Shown: in pieces, positions 35,501-43,790 of the stretch
Numbering within the stretch: the first letter of the stretch is position 1
Layout: every line of letters starts with the position of its first letter
Source of the DNA: an uncultured Clostridia bacterium
Lineage (GTDB): Bacteria; Bacillota; Clostridia; TANB77; CAG-508
Assembly (NCBI GenBank): GCA_947589645.1
Contig: CANQCG010000005.1
Coordinates: forward strand, 1 to 57,361
DNA length: 57,361 nt
Direction: 5' to 3'
Made by a program: the position numbers and the translations under genes
Notes under the pieces: model-generated
What the model was told of the DNA's origin: nothing
What the model saw: only the letters and a program-made list of their open reading frames with translations
Database searches by the model: none

Positions 35501-37043
35501 AAGTATAATGTTAATAGTAAAAGAAATAAATAATAGTGACTTAACTCAAGGTGGGGTATTTAGAATAATGATAACTGTAAACATACAAACCTTGGTAGAA
35601 GACTTAAATGATTTTTCAACAGAAACACATATAGATAAAGGACAAAACTATGATTTATTTGCACTAAATAGCACACATATAAGCGAAAGAAGTTCTATGA
35701 CATTAGCAACAACAGTATACCCATTAGGAGTTTTCGCAGATTCAGATTACAGAGCATTAGTATCAACATGCAAATTACCTATAAAGACTGAAATAACAAT
35801 GATTGATTATGTAAGAGATAGCAAACCAACAATCTACTATTATGAAGTAACTAAAGATCCAGATGGTACAACTACAGATGGAAAATACATTTATAAATTG
35901 TCTAACTTCACATTGATGGGAAGTACAAGCGGAAATGCAAATTACGATAACCCAAATGCAACATACAAGCAAAAAGAATATGAGGAATATAGATTTATTC
36001 TAGACTTCAAAGATGCAACTATCCCAGAAGATTTAACAGATCAAACTATAACATTAGAAATAATGAATGCATCAAACCAAGCTAAGTCAGAACAATTAAA
36101 TGATATAGACTTTAACATATACGTAAATAAGAACTCTAGCTTATCATTAAATGTTACAAAAGATTCTAACAATGTTTATGAAATAATAAGCGAAGGTAAA
36201 CTAGTATTTGACGTAACAACAGACTTAACAGTACAAAAAGTAAATGACGAAGTTGTAAATGACACATATTATGATAATAAGCATTTAGGAATTGGAATAT
36301 CATTATATGATTTAGAGAAGAAAAATAGAATCTCATATGAAAAGATAAAGGGAAGTTACTTAATAATGGATGGAATAATGTATTATCCAGACAAGACAGG
36401 AGTAATAAGAATTTATCTATCAGACAACATAGTAAATGTAAAGAAACACATAGAATTATATATCAAAGGAAATCTAATAGACAGTGGAGATTATCAAATA
36501 AGAATAGAAGACTTCGCATCAGATAATGGAACATTCTATGGACTAGATGGAGAACAACAAGATTATACACAAATACATGTAATAGATTTAGAGCATGGCT
36601 TAAGTGTTGAGGTGTCAGATGACGACAGAGTAATAGATGCAAATGCAGGTTTAAATTACAACGGAGAAGGAGAAATAAACTTCGATATAAAAGCATCAGA
36701 CGTAGTAAAGAATGCAAATATAAGGATGATATTATATAGAAGAGATTTAACCTATAACGGTGATTTAACGTATGCAGATGTAACCTATTCAGAAGTCGAC
36801 CTAAGTGAATATGTAACAACAGAATTATCACATCCAAGTGCAGAATTACATCCATCAAGTCAAAACGAATATTTAGTAAACGACCAAGTAGAAGAAGAAG
36901 CATTAACACAGCTAACACTAAACTTAAAAGATAATTTAACGACAGGTGGTTATAAACTAGTATTCGAATTATATAGTGGAGATGTTCTATTAGGAAAGGT
37001 AGAAAGACATTTTGTAGTAACAGATTTAATAAATGTACCATAG
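32532..37043 (+). CDS. Giant surface protein, C-terminal fragment: beta-helix and unique C-terminus
   Basis: Genuine sense starts at 32559, where removing one G of GGGG joins it to the previous frame (HKFTG-QKLGNVDEVTINLNGG). About 20 turns of 30-35 residues (32570-34450) share ATINLNGGTVxGxVYGGANxGSGTV, predicted to build a right-handed beta-helix (pectin-lyase-like). The remaining 860 residues or so are a mixed region without recognised domains, ending VERHFVVTDLINVP. No LPXTG, S-layer homology, choline- or GW-type anchor is visible. Retention at the surface would therefore depend on the N-terminal membrane segment or on non-covalent or crosslinked attachment. A hairpin follows at 37056. 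Confidence 0.75.
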   Translation: MEEDTNLQGQKLGNVDEVTINLNGGTVNGSVFGGANGGSGTVGTATINIEEGTTVSGNVFGGANGDTGAVDTATINIEEGTTVSGNVYGGANEGSGSVGEATINLNGGVVAGWILGGSAYGTGTVGTTNINLKGGTVSGYVFGGACEGSGTVETVIINQEGTTIGEKVFAGGYNGAGIVGTATINLKKGKINEIYGGAKHHTETVKTSTINLEGGEVDFVFGGGEGCSGTVENVNIIVDGVTHCGHIICGPYFSPGLVKQVDLLLKARNNLTIDQIFGGGWNSSVGTVNIEMNGNLTVNAMIAGCRENSGDVEEANINLISGTILSVAGGGDSGNVKKVNIQSNGASIGEICGGRGGTVEEATINLNSGIISGNIYGGADGGSGTVETANINLNGGTVTGSIYGGANRDTGTVETANINLKGATVNGNIYGGSSAGSGSVGTLTIKSDAGEVKGDIYGGANAGSGTVQTASITVNGGTVSGSIYGGANASSGTVQTASITVNGGTVSGSVYGGGIRSTIGTKDTAGKTTLNIVGGTIEGSVFGGSKNGTVYGNVAINIGKGATEIDDSVANSLEIKGDIYGGGNLDTATNYTDKLVTGASTINIDGKDYTNFKVNGNIFGSGRYSTVNSSTITIKNVGANKAPHLIQSVQRTDLLTIDKSNVEIIGASDSTNLNVEIAFTLNRIEDLKIKNGTTLHVRRGFNQVEQFDSLVDIDGKETKAEVKIENNNAIASQNVINRVYMYEGVNLIIAKEQYVQNKELTLYGKVSGMTFLGMYARDRENDELKYDVYDPDKPSNGNLFKLGGYVEGLYDENKAIKVDGFYTNELEKLDDPNSNIVQKYVDVITNQPISQDWIIGMTTYFHRETLIAKRSKDKIHAEVPLAQLNEEGVGYNVNLFSINSLESGINLIDKSQIPTMAETSEKANTTFALTMRNGKSGWKTQGETNFYSSEETPILGTRQYLTDDSGNVPTIDLYLYNSINISETSDAGLVSIMLIVKEINNSDLTQGGVFRIMITVNIQTLVEDLNDFSTETHIDKGQNYDLFALNSTHISERSSMTLATTVYPLGVFADSDYRALVSTCKLPIKTEITMIDYVRDSKPTIYYYEVTKDPDGTTTDGKYIYKLSNFTLMGSTSGNANYDNPNATYKQKEYEEYRFILDFKDATIPEDLTDQTITLEIMNASNQAKSEQLNDIDFNIYVNKNSSLSLNVTKDSNNVYEIISEGKLVFDVTTDLTVQKVNDEVVNDTYYDNKHLGIGISLYDLEKKNRISYEKIKGSYLIMDGIMYYPDKTGVIRIYLSDNIVNVKKHIELYIKGNLIDSGDYQIRIEDFASDNGTFYGLDGEQQDYTQIHVIDLEHGLSVEVSDDDRVIDANAGLNYNGEGEINFDIKASDVVKNANIRMILYRRDLTYNGDLTYADVTYSEVDLSEYVTTELSHPSAELHPSSQNEYLVNDQVEEEALTQLTLNLKDNLTTGGYKLVFELYSGDVLLGKVERHFVVTDLINVP

Positions 37044-37055
37044 CTTTCTATAATT

Positions 37056-37093
37056 ATTAAAGGCTTAAGCTTAAATTGGCTTAAGCCTTTAAT
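37056..37093 (+). terminator. Hairpin after the giant gene
   Basis: ATTAAAGGCTTAAGC pairs with GCTTAAGCCTTTAAT. The stem is long but lacks a clear T run. It may protect the mRNA end or terminate weakly. Confidence 0.5.
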
Positions 37094-37099
37094 ACATCA

Positions 37100-37197
37100 A
37101 TTTAAAAGTTATAATTATTGACATCATAAAATATATGATGCTTGGTATATAAAATAAATAAATGTTGAAGCTTTAAAAGTTATAATTATTGACATCG
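37100..37197 (+). repeat. Duplicated promoter-like segment upstream of the transglutaminase gene
   Basis: TAAAAGTTATAATTATTGAC occurs at about 37103 and again at about 37174 (71 bp apart). Each copy includes TTGACATC, a -35-like element, suggesting tandem promoters. Confidence 0.5.
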
Positions 37198-37253
37198 GGA
37201 TCAATAAATATTAAAATATATTATAGAAGCCTTAATACAAAGGAGGCCAATTT

Positions 37254-38408
37254 ATGAGAAAAGAAGATGTTAAATCAATTCTTTTAATATTTTTTATTCT
37301 ATTACTAATATCTGCAATTTCTATTCTAGGAATAAATGTATATCTTAATGTTATAAACAAAAGTCAAAGTGATGCGCCATTATACGAGGGAAATATCGTT
37401 ACAACACCAGATAAAAATAATACTAATACTAATAATACTAATAATACTATAGTTGTAGAACATTCAGATGATATATTAAACCAAGTTACTTCAGCAGGGC
37501 AAAATACTCAAACAGCTAATTCTAATACATATGCAGATCAACAAAATGGATATTATTACAACCAGTTAAATGACTATTCAAAGATAATTTATGATGCACT
37601 TAAAAATAATAAAGAAAACTTAAAAACAGGAACATATAAATTAGAATTTAACAATGTATTTGATAAATTGTTATCAACCGAAGGTGGCACTGAACTATTG
37701 CAAAGCTACTATCAGTCAGCAATGGAGACATATTTATATGATAACCCTGATATATTTTACTTAGACCCAAATAAAATGTATATAAATATACGAACCATTA
37801 AAAAAATATTTAGTACGACTTACGAAGTGTTTATAGATTGTGGCAATAATTCTAATTATTTTACAAAAGATTATACTTCCAAACAGCAAATTGTAGAATA
37901 TGAGAATCAGATAAATAAAGAAGTTCAAAAGATTTTATCTTTAGCAAATGGAAAAAGCGACTATCAGAAAATACAAATTGTGCATGATTATTTAATTGAT
38001 AGCATCACTTATGAGAGCAGTATTTCTAAGCCTAATATATATAATATTTATGGAGCATTAGTAAACAAGGAGTCAGTTTGTGAAGGTTATGCAAAAGCTT
38101 TTAAACATTTAATGAATAATTTAAACATAGAATGTATAATCGTTACAGGAAATGCAATTGATTCAAAGGGTGAATCTCAAAGTCATGCTTGGAATTATAT
38201 AAAATTGAATAATGAATGGTACGCTGTTGATGTAACTTGGGATGATCCTATAATTATAGGCGGAGGTACAGCTTCAGATAAGCATAAATATAAATATTTC
38301 TTAAAGGGAAAAAATACAATGGATGCTGACCATATAGTATCTTTTACATTTGTAGATAATGGCAAACAATATACTCATCCAAATTTAAATGAAAGAGATT
38401 ATGTTTAA
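37254..38408 (+). CDS. Membrane-anchored transglutaminase-like protein
   Basis: The 384-residue protein has an N-terminal membrane segment (about 9-33), an Asn/Thr-rich linker (50-95), a helical region, and a C-terminal transglutaminase-like core. The catalytic triad is readable: Cys276 (NKESVCEGYAKAF), His311 (SQSHAWNYI) and Asp326 (YAVDVTWDDP). Bacterial members are surface proteases, peptide transferases or crosslinkers. Starting 210 bp after the giant surface gene, and facing the same side of the membrane, it could process or crosslink that protein. That link is inference from position only. AAAGGAGG precedes the ATG. Confidence 0.88.
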   Translation: MRKEDVKSILLIFFILLLISAISILGINVYLNVINKSQSDAPLYEGNIVTTPDKNNTNTNNTNNTIVVEHSDDILNQVTSAGQNTQTANSNTYADQQNGYYYNQLNDYSKIIYDALKNNKENLKTGTYKLEFNNVFDKLLSTEGGTELLQSYYQSAMETYLYDNPDIFYLDPNKMYINIRTIKKIFSTTYEVFIDCGNNSNYFTKDYTSKQQIVEYENQINKEVQKILSLANGKSDYQKIQIVHDYLIDSITYESSISKPNIYNIYGALVNKESVCEGYAKAFKHLMNNLNIECIIVTGNAIDSKGESQSHAWNYIKLNNEWYAVDVTWDDPIIIGGGTASDKHKYKYFLKGKNTMDADHIVSFTFVDNGKQYTHPNLNERDYV

Positions 38409-38500
38409 ATATAAGCTGAATATAAATAATAAATATAACTTGAATATAAATAATAAATATAACTTGAATATAAATAATAGATGTAAGCTAAATTTAAACT
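38405..38500. repeat. Tandem repeat after the transglutaminase gene
   Basis: Three to four units of ATATAACTTGAATATAAATA with about 27-bp period, noncoding. Confidence 0.7.
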
Positions 38501-38512
38501 GAATTAAATAGG

Positions 38513-38542
38513 CCCCCTCATTTGTGTGAGGGGGTTTATAAT
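38513..38542. terminator. Bidirectional terminator between transglutaminase gene and spoIVA
   Basis: CCCCCTCA pairs with TGAGGGGG, the most GC-rich hairpin of the area, between convergent genes. Confidence 0.8.
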
Positions 38543-38611
38543 TTCTTGCTATTTTTTTATTTATATTAAAAATATGAAATCGTAAAATTTTAAAAGACAA
38601 AATTTATAGTA

Positions 38612-40090
38612 TTATAATATTATGCAAATTAGTCCGCCACTGCCTTCGTTTACAATTCTTTCCAATGTTTCTTGAAGTTTTGCTTGTGCTTCATCTGGCA
38701 TTTTAGAAAGTTTAGTTTGTAATCCTTCATTTACAAGGTCATGCAAGCTTTTTCCAAATATATTTGAATCCCATATTTGTTTTGGATCATTTTCAAATTC
38801 TGAAAGTAGATAATTTACAAGTTCTTCTGATTGTTTTTCTGAGCCGACAATTGGAGAAACTTCGGTTTCAATATTAGCACGTATCATATGTATAGAAGGA
38901 GCGGTGGCATGCAATTTTACTCCAAATCTTGAGCCTTGTTTTACCATTTCTGGCTCATCTAAAACAAGTTCATCAATAGAAGGCGTAACAATTCCATAAC
39001 CTTTAGCATTTACTTCTTCTAACGCGTAAGCAATTTTATCATATTTCTTTTTAGCCACAGATAAAGTAGAAATTGTTGAAAATAAGTCGCCTTCATTACA
39101 AATTTGAACTCCCGTCATTTCAGAAAGCACTTTATAGAATAATTCTTCTTTTACATTAATGTTTACGCAAACATTTCCTGTTCCAAGCATGATGTCAGTT
39201 GGCACAGCAGATACAATTATTTCTGATGCCCCAAAAGAATTTATGCAAGAACTTATTTCTTTTAACACTCTTACATCTTTAAAAGCTTCTTTAATTTCTT
39301 TAAAAATCTCGGTCTTTAGTGGATGGGCAAAGTCTAAACCATCAATCCATTTAGGTAGATTAATAGAAATTTGTTCAATTGGAAATTCATATAAAACTTT
39401 TGAAAACATGTCATTAATATCTTCAATTGAAAGTTCTTCACAATTTATTGGTATAACTTGAACATCATATTTACTACTTAATTGATCTGCAAGAGCTTGA
39501 GCTTCTTCTGAGTGTGGCTGGCTAGAGTTAAGTAAAATTATAAAAGGTTTTTTTAGACTTTTTAATTCAGAGACTACACGTTCTTCTGCTTCGACATAGT
39601 CTTCTCTTGGAATATCTGTTATAGAGCCATCTGTTGTAACTACTATTCCAATAGTAGAATGTTCTTCAATAACTTTTTTAGTTCCAATTTCTGCTGCCTT
39701 TTCAAAAGGAATTTCTTCATCAAACCAAGGTGTTTTTACCATTCTTGGCATGTCGTCTTCTAAATAACCAATTGCGTTATTAACTAAATAGCCAACACAA
39801 TCAACTAAACGAGTTTTTAATTTTAAATTGTTGTCAATAGTAATTTCTATAGCCTCATTTGGAACAAATTTTGGCTCTGTTGTCATTATAGTACGACCTC
39901 CAGCACTTTGAGGGAGTTCGTCTTTAGCGCGTTCCTTTTTATATTCATTATCGATGTTTGGAATAACAAGTAAATTCATAAATTTTTTTATAAAAGTTGA
40001 TTTACCAGTTCTAACAGGGCCGACAACTCCAACATAAATATCACCATCAGTTCTTTTGGCTATATCTTGATATAAATTCAAGTTTTCCAT
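38612..40090 (-). CDS. spoIVA: Stage IV sporulation protein A
   Basis: The 492-residue ATPase polymerises on the forespore outer membrane to form the basement layer of the spore coat. It is full length for the family. The N-terminus shows MENLNLYQDIAKRTDGDIYVGVVGPVRTGKSTFIKKF with the Walker A motif at residues 24-31. The IDNEYKKERAKDELPQSAGG(R)TIMTTEPKFVP block is characteristic. The C-terminal ending is the conserved Gly-Gly-Leu-Ile-Cys-Ile-Ile-Leu type. AAGGAGG precedes the ATG. Expression is expected from sigma-E in the mother cell; I did not identify the promoter. It shows that the organism makes or descends from spore formers. Confidence 0.97.
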   Translation of the reverse strand: MENLNLYQDIAKRTDGDIYVGVVGPVRTGKSTFIKKFMNLLVIPNIDNEYKKERAKDELPQSAGGRTIMTTEPKFVPNEAIEITIDNNLKLKTRLVDCVGYLVNNAIGYLEDDMPRMVKTPWFDEEIPFEKAAEIGTKKVIEEHSTIGIVVTTDGSITDIPREDYVEAEERVVSELKSLKKPFIILLNSSQPHSEEAQALADQLSSKYDVQVIPINCEELSIEDINDMFSKVLYEFPIEQISINLPKWIDGLDFAHPLKTEIFKEIKEAFKDVRVLKEISSCINSFGASEIIVSAVPTDIMLGTGNVCVNINVKEELFYKVLSEMTGVQICNEGDLFSTISTLSVAKKKYDKIAYALEEVNAKGYGIVTPSIDELVLDEPEMVKQGSRFGVKLHATAPSIHMIRANIETEVSPIVGSEKQSEELVNYLLSEFENDPKQIWDSNIFGKSLHDLVNEGLQTKLSKMPDEAQAKLQETLERIVNEGSGGLICIIL

Positions 40091-40103
40091 TAAAATACCT
40101 CCT

Positions 40104-40195
40104 TATTTTTTGAGCTAATTTTGCTTATTTTTGGGCTAATTTTGCTTATTTTCGAGCTAATCTTGCACAAATGTGAGCTAATCTTGCTCAAAAGT
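40104..40195. repeat. Tandem repeat upstream of spoIVA
   Basis: Four copies of a unit of about 24 bp containing GAGCTAATYTTGC, in the spoIVA upstream region. The 766-bp gap 40091-40856 holds this repeat, the palindromic element at 40270-40740, and the glmU upstream region. Confidence 0.65.
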
Positions 40196-40269
40196 TTGTA
40201 CCATAAACTTTTATTAATGTATATTGGAATAAATTCAAAATTATGATTAAATCTTAAAAAACATTTGAA

Positions 40270-40740
40270 ATTTTATATTTCTTTTGTAAAATATATGCCT
40301 TTCTAGTCCGGTTCATTTTTTATTTTTATATATCTTTTTCAAAATGAGGCCTTTTCTAGTCCGGTTCATTTTTGAATCTTATATTTCTTTTCCAAAATAC
40401 ATGCTTTTCTAGACCGGTTCATTTTTGAATTGTAAATAATATTAGTAGCAATTTTAAGAAAATTTAATATATCTTTCTTTGATTTAACCCTTTTCTCATC
40501 TATAAATCTTTATTTTTTTATGTAAAGTTAATGATTTCTAGACGAGAAAAGGGCATAATTTCAAAAACAAATATAAAAATTCTAGTGTGAAACGACTAGA
40601 AAAGCATGTATTTTGGAAGAGAAATATAAAACTTAAGTGTGAAACGATTAGAAAAGCATGTTTTTTGCAAAAGATATATATAATCTAAAAAAATGAATCG
40701 GACTAGAAAAGCATGTTTTTTCAAAAAGAAATATATTATC
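40270..40740. repeat. Palindromic repeat element, locus B (largest copy)
   Basis: Three rightward units (CTAGTCCGG or CTAGACCGG cores at about 40303, 40357 and 40411) lie left of a central hairpin. Its arms are 40488-40508 and 40533-40553, 19 of 21 paired, and its loop carries TTTTATGTAAAG. Three leftward units follow (CTAGAAAAGC type, ending at about 40603, 40656 and 40712). The whole locus is thus a 470-bp inverted arrangement. The central motif is the reverse complement of that in loci A, C and D. Confidence 0.8.
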
Positions 40741-40856
40741 TGTACCAATTTTACTAATAATGTATTGATTTAATAAAATAAATATGATAATATTCGAAAT
40801 AGTTAAATATTTTAGGAATATAATAATATATAAAATAAATGAAACGGAGGAACAAA

Positions 40857-41822
40857 ATGCAAGAAGATGTTTTGGCTATTGTAATGGCTGCTGGAAAGGG
40901 AACTAGAATGAAATCTAAAAATTCAAAGCTATTACATAAAATATATGGAAAAGAAATAATAAAAAGAGCAGTTGAAAATGTAAAAAAGGCAGGAATTGAT
41001 GAAGTAATTACAGTTGTTGGGTATAAAAGAGAAGAGGTTCAAGATGTGTTAAAAGATACTGTAAAATATGCAATACAAGAGGAACAATTAGGAACAGGTC
41101 ATGCAGTAATGCAAGCAGCAAAGTTTTTGGAAGGAACAACAGGAAAAGTTTTAGTTTTAAATGGCGATCATCCAATTATGAGACCTGAAACTTTGAGAAA
41201 TATCGTAGAAACTTCATGCCAAAGAGGAGAAAGTGCTACTATATTAACAATGGTTTGTGATGATGATATTTTACCTTATGGAAGAGTAATACATGATAAA
41301 GATGGAAAAGTAAGAGAAATAATTGAACAAAAAGATTGTAATGAAGAACAATTTAAAATAAAAGAAGTTAACTTAGGAATGTATTGCTTTGATGTTCAAG
41401 AACTGATAAAAGCTCTAAAATTATTAAAAAATGACAATGCTCAAAAAGAATATTATTTAACCGATGTAATTAAAATAATGTATGATAAAGGTTTAAAAAC
41501 TGGTTCAATTGTAGTATCTGATAATGATGAAGTTATTGGCGTAAATGATAGAATAGATTTACAAATTTTAACAAAAGCATTGCAACTAAGAATTAATAGA
41601 GAATTTATGAAAGATGGAATTACAATAGAAGATATAAATTCAACTTACATATATGATGATGTAAAAATTGGCAGAGACACAATAATTCATCCAAATACTA
41701 CAATTAAGTCAGGTGTAGAAATAGGGGAAGATTGCGAAATTGGACCTTATGCTTTAATTGATGAAAATTGCAAAATACCTGATGGACAAAAAATCGGTAG
41801 CTTTGTTGAAATAAAAAAATAA
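40857..41822 (+). CDS. glmU: GlmU-like UDP-GlcNAc pyrophosphorylase, truncated C-terminus
   Basis: The start is ATG 40857, after CGGAGG; an ATG at 40839 lies upstream of that site. The N-terminal nucleotidyltransferase is intact: AIVMAAGKGTRMKSKNSKLLH, VLNGDHPIM, LPYGRVI and VNLGMYCFD. It makes UDP-GlcNAc from GlcNAc-1-phosphate. The protein has 321 residues against about 455 for bifunctional GlmU. It stops after only three to four turns of the left-handed beta-helix (IYDDVKIGRDTIIHPNTTIKSGVEIG), so the acetyltransferase active site is missing. The last 26 bp of the coding end recur just after the stop, a sign of a local rearrangement. Either another acetyltransferase supplies GlcNAc-1-P or the gene is damaged. 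Confidence 0.85.
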   Translation: MQEDVLAIVMAAGKGTRMKSKNSKLLHKIYGKEIIKRAVENVKKAGIDEVITVVGYKREEVQDVLKDTVKYAIQEEQLGTGHAVMQAAKFLEGTTGKVLVLNGDHPIMRPETLRNIVETSCQRGESATILTMVCDDDILPYGRVIHDKDGKVREIIEQKDCNEEQFKIKEVNLGMYCFDVQELIKALKLLKNDNAQKEYYLTDVIKIMYDKGLKTGSIVVSDNDEVIGVNDRIDLQILTKALQLRINREFMKDGITIEDINSTYIYDDVKIGRDTIIHPNTTIKSGVEIGEDCEIGPYALIDENCKIPDGQKIGSFVEIKK

Positions 41823-41853
41823 TTTAATCGGTAGCTTTGTTGAAATAAAAAAA
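41795..41853 (+). repeat. Direct duplication at the glmU 3' end
   Basis: AATCGGTAGCTTTGTTGAAA with the following A tract occurs at about 41795-41821 (coding end) and again at about 41827-41853 (after the stop). Confidence 0.85.
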
Positions 41854-41937
41854 AAATTTAATTTGTATTTTCGCAAAAATAAAAGATAATTATATAAGAA
41901 GCTTCTTGAAATAAAAAGTAATAAAAGTAATAAAAGA

Positions 41938-41984
41938 AAGCTCGCTTGTTAAACAATATGTTTAATAAGTGAGCTATTTTTTTA
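41938..41984. terminator. Terminator between glmU and the holin-like gene
   Basis: AAGCTCGCTTGTTAAAC pairs with GTTTAATAAGTGAGCT, followed by seven T; it serves the rightward gene and possibly both. Confidence 0.8.
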
Positions 41985-41994
41985 CTATAATTTT

Positions 41995-42366
41995 TTACAT
42001 AGATTGGTTACCAGGTATAAAGTAATCAATAACGCCATAAATTAAAGCACCGATTATAGCAGCCATCCAAGAAATTGTATATCCTGCTACAAAGAATTGT
42101 GTAACATATAAAATTACAGCAGCTAAAGCAAATCCTACGAATCCTTTTCCAAATGGACTTGCATGTAAACCAGTAAATTTAACAATTAAATAATCTAAAA
42201 CTGTTAAAACTATAGCAGCTATTGCTAGTGTCCAAAAATTATTAATATGGAAACCAGGTGTAAAGAAAGCAGTTATAGCTAAAACTATAGCAGCAGCAAC
42301 TAATCTACCAATTACTTGCCAAACTGTACTTGTACCAGTATTAGTATTGCTTTGAGTATTTGACAT
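41995..42366 (-). CDS. Phage-holin-4_2 family (YvlD-like) membrane protein
   Basis: The 123-residue protein has a polar Asn/Ser/Thr N-terminus and then four hydrophobic segments: VIGRLVAAAIVLAITAFF, NFWTLAIAAIVLTVLDYLIV, GFVGFALAAVILYVTQFFV and SWMAAIIGALIYGVIDYF. The last three are internally similar. The family is named for phage holins, but most chromosomal members are unlinked to phage and have no proven lytic role; no phage gene is near. AAAGGAGG precedes the ATG. Confidence 0.8.
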   Translation of the reverse strand: MSNTQSNTNTGTSTVWQVIGRLVAAAIVLAITAFFTPGFHINNFWTLAIAAIVLTVLDYLIVKFTGLHASPFGKGFVGFALAAVILYVTQFFVAGYTISWMAAIIGALIYGVIDYFIPGNQSM

Positions 42367-42520
42367 GATACAAAACCTCCTTTTTGTTTATTCTAAATTT
42401 ATTAAATGTAAATTAATACAAGGTTACAAAGTTATTATTGACAATAAAAAAATATTTATTCAATCAATGTGAATAAATAGATAAAATTTGTTCAAAATAA
42501 ACTTGTGAGGAGAAATTTCA

Positions 42521-43195
42521 ATGTTAATAACTTTTTTTAGATCAATAATTTTATACATAGTTGTATTAATTGTTATGAGATTAATGGGAAAAAGAGAAAT
42601 AGGACAATTACAACCATTCGAACTTGCAATATCAATTATGATTGCGGACTTAGCATCAAGTCCAATGACAGAGGTTGGAATTCCTATAAGTAATGGAATA
42701 ATACCAATTTTGGGATTATTAGTTATGCATTTGCTAATTTCATTAATGAATTTAAAAAGTAACAGAGCAAGAGAAATTATTTGTGGAAAGCCAAGAATTT
42801 TAATGTATAGAGGAAAAATAGATGAGAAAGCGCTAAAAAAGGAAAGATTTTCAATAAATGAATTACAAGAAAGACTAAGAAACAATAATATAATGCACCT
42901 AGGAGATGTAGAATTTGCAATTTTAGAAACAAGTGGGCAAATAACTGTAATTCAAAAGCCGAATAAAAGAAACACAACTCCAGAAGATTTTGGCATAATG
43001 CCTGAATACGAAGGAATACCTTATGATTTAATAGTTGATGGAAAAACGATGACAGAAAATTTACAAAAAATAGGAAAAAATTATGAATGGCTTAGAAGAC
43101 AAGTAGAAAAATTTGGATTAAAGCCAGAAGAGGTTTTAGTTGCTACAATTGATGGAAAAGGACAATTTTTCTGCCAGAAAAGAGCAAAAAAATAA
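42521..43195 (+). CDS. DUF421/YetF family membrane protein
   Basis: The 224-residue protein begins with three membrane helices, including IVVLIVMRLMGKREIGQLQPFELAISIMIADLASSPM, the DUF421 signature. A cytoplasmic domain follows with CGKPRILMYRGKIDEKALKKERFS and LRNNNIMHLGDVEFAILETSGQITVI. Spore-forming Firmicutes carry several such proteins, some spore-membrane associated; biochemical function is unsettled. The DUF4363 gene immediately downstream is its usual neighbour in Clostridia. GAGGAG precedes the ATG. Confidence 0.9.
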   Translation: MLITFFRSIILYIVVLIVMRLMGKREIGQLQPFELAISIMIADLASSPMTEVGIPISNGIIPILGLLVMHLLISLMNLKSNRAREIICGKPRILMYRGKIDEKALKKERFSINELQERLRNNNIMHLGDVEFAILETSGQITVIQKPNKRNTTPEDFGIMPEYEGIPYDLIVDGKTMTENLQKIGKNYEWLRRQVEKFGLKPEEVLVATIDGKGQFFCQKRAKK

Positions 43196-43289
43196 AGCTT
43201 TTCAAACATAATATTATTGTCTAAAGCCAATTTTTTATACAAAAACGCAATGCATTTTAAAAATGAATCGGAGGGAGTTTAGAAAGTTT

Positions 43290-43670
43290 ATGGTAAAAGA
43301 ATTAGTAATTTCTATAATAATTGTAATTAGTATAGTTTCAGTTGATTTTATTACGCAAAATTACACCAATGATAGCATCGCACAAACAAGTGCAATGCTA
43401 AATAATTTAAAAGATCAAGTTAATAAAGAGCAAGATAATTTGCAAGATAATATAGAGCAAATTTCTAGCACATGGGAGGACAAGACCCATAAATTAGCAT
43501 ATTTTATTGAGCATGATGAACTAGAAAAAGTAGAAACTAACTTAACTAATATAAAAAGTTTTATAAAAGTAGGGGATACTAACATGATTATTAAAAGCAT
43601 AGAAGAAGCAGAATTTTTGTTAGATCATATAAAAGATAAAAATGCTCTAAGTTTAGAGAATATATTTTAA
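43290..43670 (+). CDS. DUF4363 family protein
   Basis: The 126-residue protein has an N-terminal membrane helix (ELVISIIIVISIVSVDF) and a helical extracytoplasmic domain with repeated heptad spacing, containing THKLAYFIEHDEL and LTNIKSFIKVGDT. The start chosen is ATG 43290, because the ATG at 43263 lies ahead of the only ribosome-binding site (CGGAGGGAG, 43267-43275). Spacing is rather long, so 43263 stays possible. It pairs with the upstream YetF-type gene, and joint function in the spore or cell envelope is inferred from that common arrangement. Confidence 0.75.
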   Translation: MVKELVISIIIVISIVSVDFITQNYTNDSIAQTSAMLNNLKDQVNKEQDNLQDNIEQISSTWEDKTHKLAYFIEHDELEKVETNLTNIKSFIKVGDTNMIIKSIEEAEFLLDHIKDKNALSLENIF

Positions 43671-43737
43671 AAAATTTTTATATTAAATTATATTTAAAAT
43701 AGTAAATAAATTTTTATCGCAAATATATTTTAAAAAA

Positions 43738-43786
43738 TAAAGAGATTTTCTATTACAACGCAATGTTAAATAGACAATCTCTTTTA
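43738..43786. terminator. Bidirectional terminator between DUF4363 gene and dapA
   Basis: AAAGAGATT pairs with AATCTCTTT across a loop of about 29 nt; T-rich on both sides. Confidence 0.65.
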
Positions 43787-43790
43787 AGCT

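Noticed and set aside
37044-37253. Sortase signal or missing C-terminal exon of the giant gene in another frame
   Set aside because: No LPXTG-like motif plus hydrophobic tail could be read in any rightward frame after the stop.
41995-42366. Prophage remnant (holin)
   Set aside because: The holin-like family is mostly chromosomal and no other phage gene lies nearby.
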